A stretch of DNA of 64,000 nucleotides from Claviceps africana. Taxonomy: Eukaryota; Ascomycota; Sordariomycetes; Hypocreales; Clavicipitaceae. The translations under genes and the position numbers were made by a program. The DNA lies in contig SRPY01000035.1 of assembly GCA_018360145.1 (NCBI GenBank), positions 1-64,000 of the forward strand. The letters run 5' to 3'. The notes under the pieces are model-generated. The model was not told where the DNA came from. It saw nothing but the letters and a program-made list of their open reading frames with translations, and ran no database searches. This document shows, in pieces, positions 63,930 to 64,000 of this stretch (position 1 is the first letter of the stretch; every line of letters starts with the position of its first letter).

Positions 63930-64000
63930 ATGTACTTCACGAGCCCAATGTTGCGCTCTTTGTCAAATATCCTGTCTTCTCTTGGAATTTCGTCCGGAAC
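63930..64000 (+). CDS. Possible N-terminus of a gene running out of the window
   Basis: An ATG at 63,930 with a second in-frame ATG at 63,948 opens a frame of 23 codons to the window end. The latter start would give MLRSLSNILSSLGISSG, an Arg/Ser/Leu-rich start that could be a mitochondrial presequence. A pyrimidine-rich segment and a CATATTAAAC stretch (63,892-63,901) lie upstream. This is too short to identify, and chance is a fair alternative. Confidence 0.2.
   Translation, partial: MYFTSPMLRSLSNILSSLGISSG

Overview
This window looks like a chromosome segment of a filamentous ascomycete (Pezizomycotina; the style of the one host gene and of the short repeats would suit a sordariomycete). 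It splits into two compartments with a sharp border near position 58,430. The left 58.4 kb is extremely AT-rich, has almost no open reading frames, and is depleted of CpA and TpG while keeping CpT and CpC. That is the signature of repeat-induced point mutation (RIP). The right 5.6 kb has ordinary base composition and carries one intact host gene, an ERD1/EXS-family membrane protein (two exons, 58,649-59,995), followed by 4 kb in which I find no convincing complete gene.

The AT-rich part is not featureless. Terminal repeats, target-site duplications (TSDs) and residual protein motifs resolve it into nested, dead retrotransposons. Gypsy-1 is a 12.3-kb Ty3/gypsy chromovirus with 200-bp LTRs (ancestral ends TGTTAC...GTAACA). 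A forward copy (25,916-57,362, TSD TAAAC) is interrupted by a LINE (28,698-35,522, TSD ATTACTAACC) and by a complete inverted copy of Gypsy-1 itself (39,324-51,629, TSD ATAAG). After subtracting the insertions the outer copy is about 12,301 bp and the inner copy is 12,306 bp. The 3' end of a third copy fills 1-1,198. Gypsy-2 (7,203-22,406, minus strand, TSD ATTTA, about 8.4 kb net) is a second Ty3/gypsy family, interrupted by another copy of the same LINE (8,364-15,169). A 5'-truncated relative of the LINE lies at 1,840-3,266, and a GC-normal solo LTR lies at 25,037-25,275 (TSD AAAAG). All these sit in older, even more AT-rich DNA that includes a tandem duplication of about 2 kb, split by Gypsy-2.

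Degraded but recognisable products include protease, reverse transcriptase (RT), RNase H, integrase and chromodomain in Gypsy-1; RT, RNase H and integrase in Gypsy-2; and RT in the LINEs. In every RT the catalytic Asp-Asp pair reads Asn-Asn, as expected from TpG to TpA mutation.

The observations I find most worth following are: (i) a very regular pattern in which RIP spares the outermost bases of each LTR element but not the matching bases on the inner side; (ii) the 4.8 kb of unexplained, family-conserved sequence between the Gypsy-1 chromodomain and its 3' LTR; and (iii) the position of ERD1 only about 220 bp from the RIP-altered block. I saw no CRISPR array, tRNA, rRNA or prokaryotic feature.
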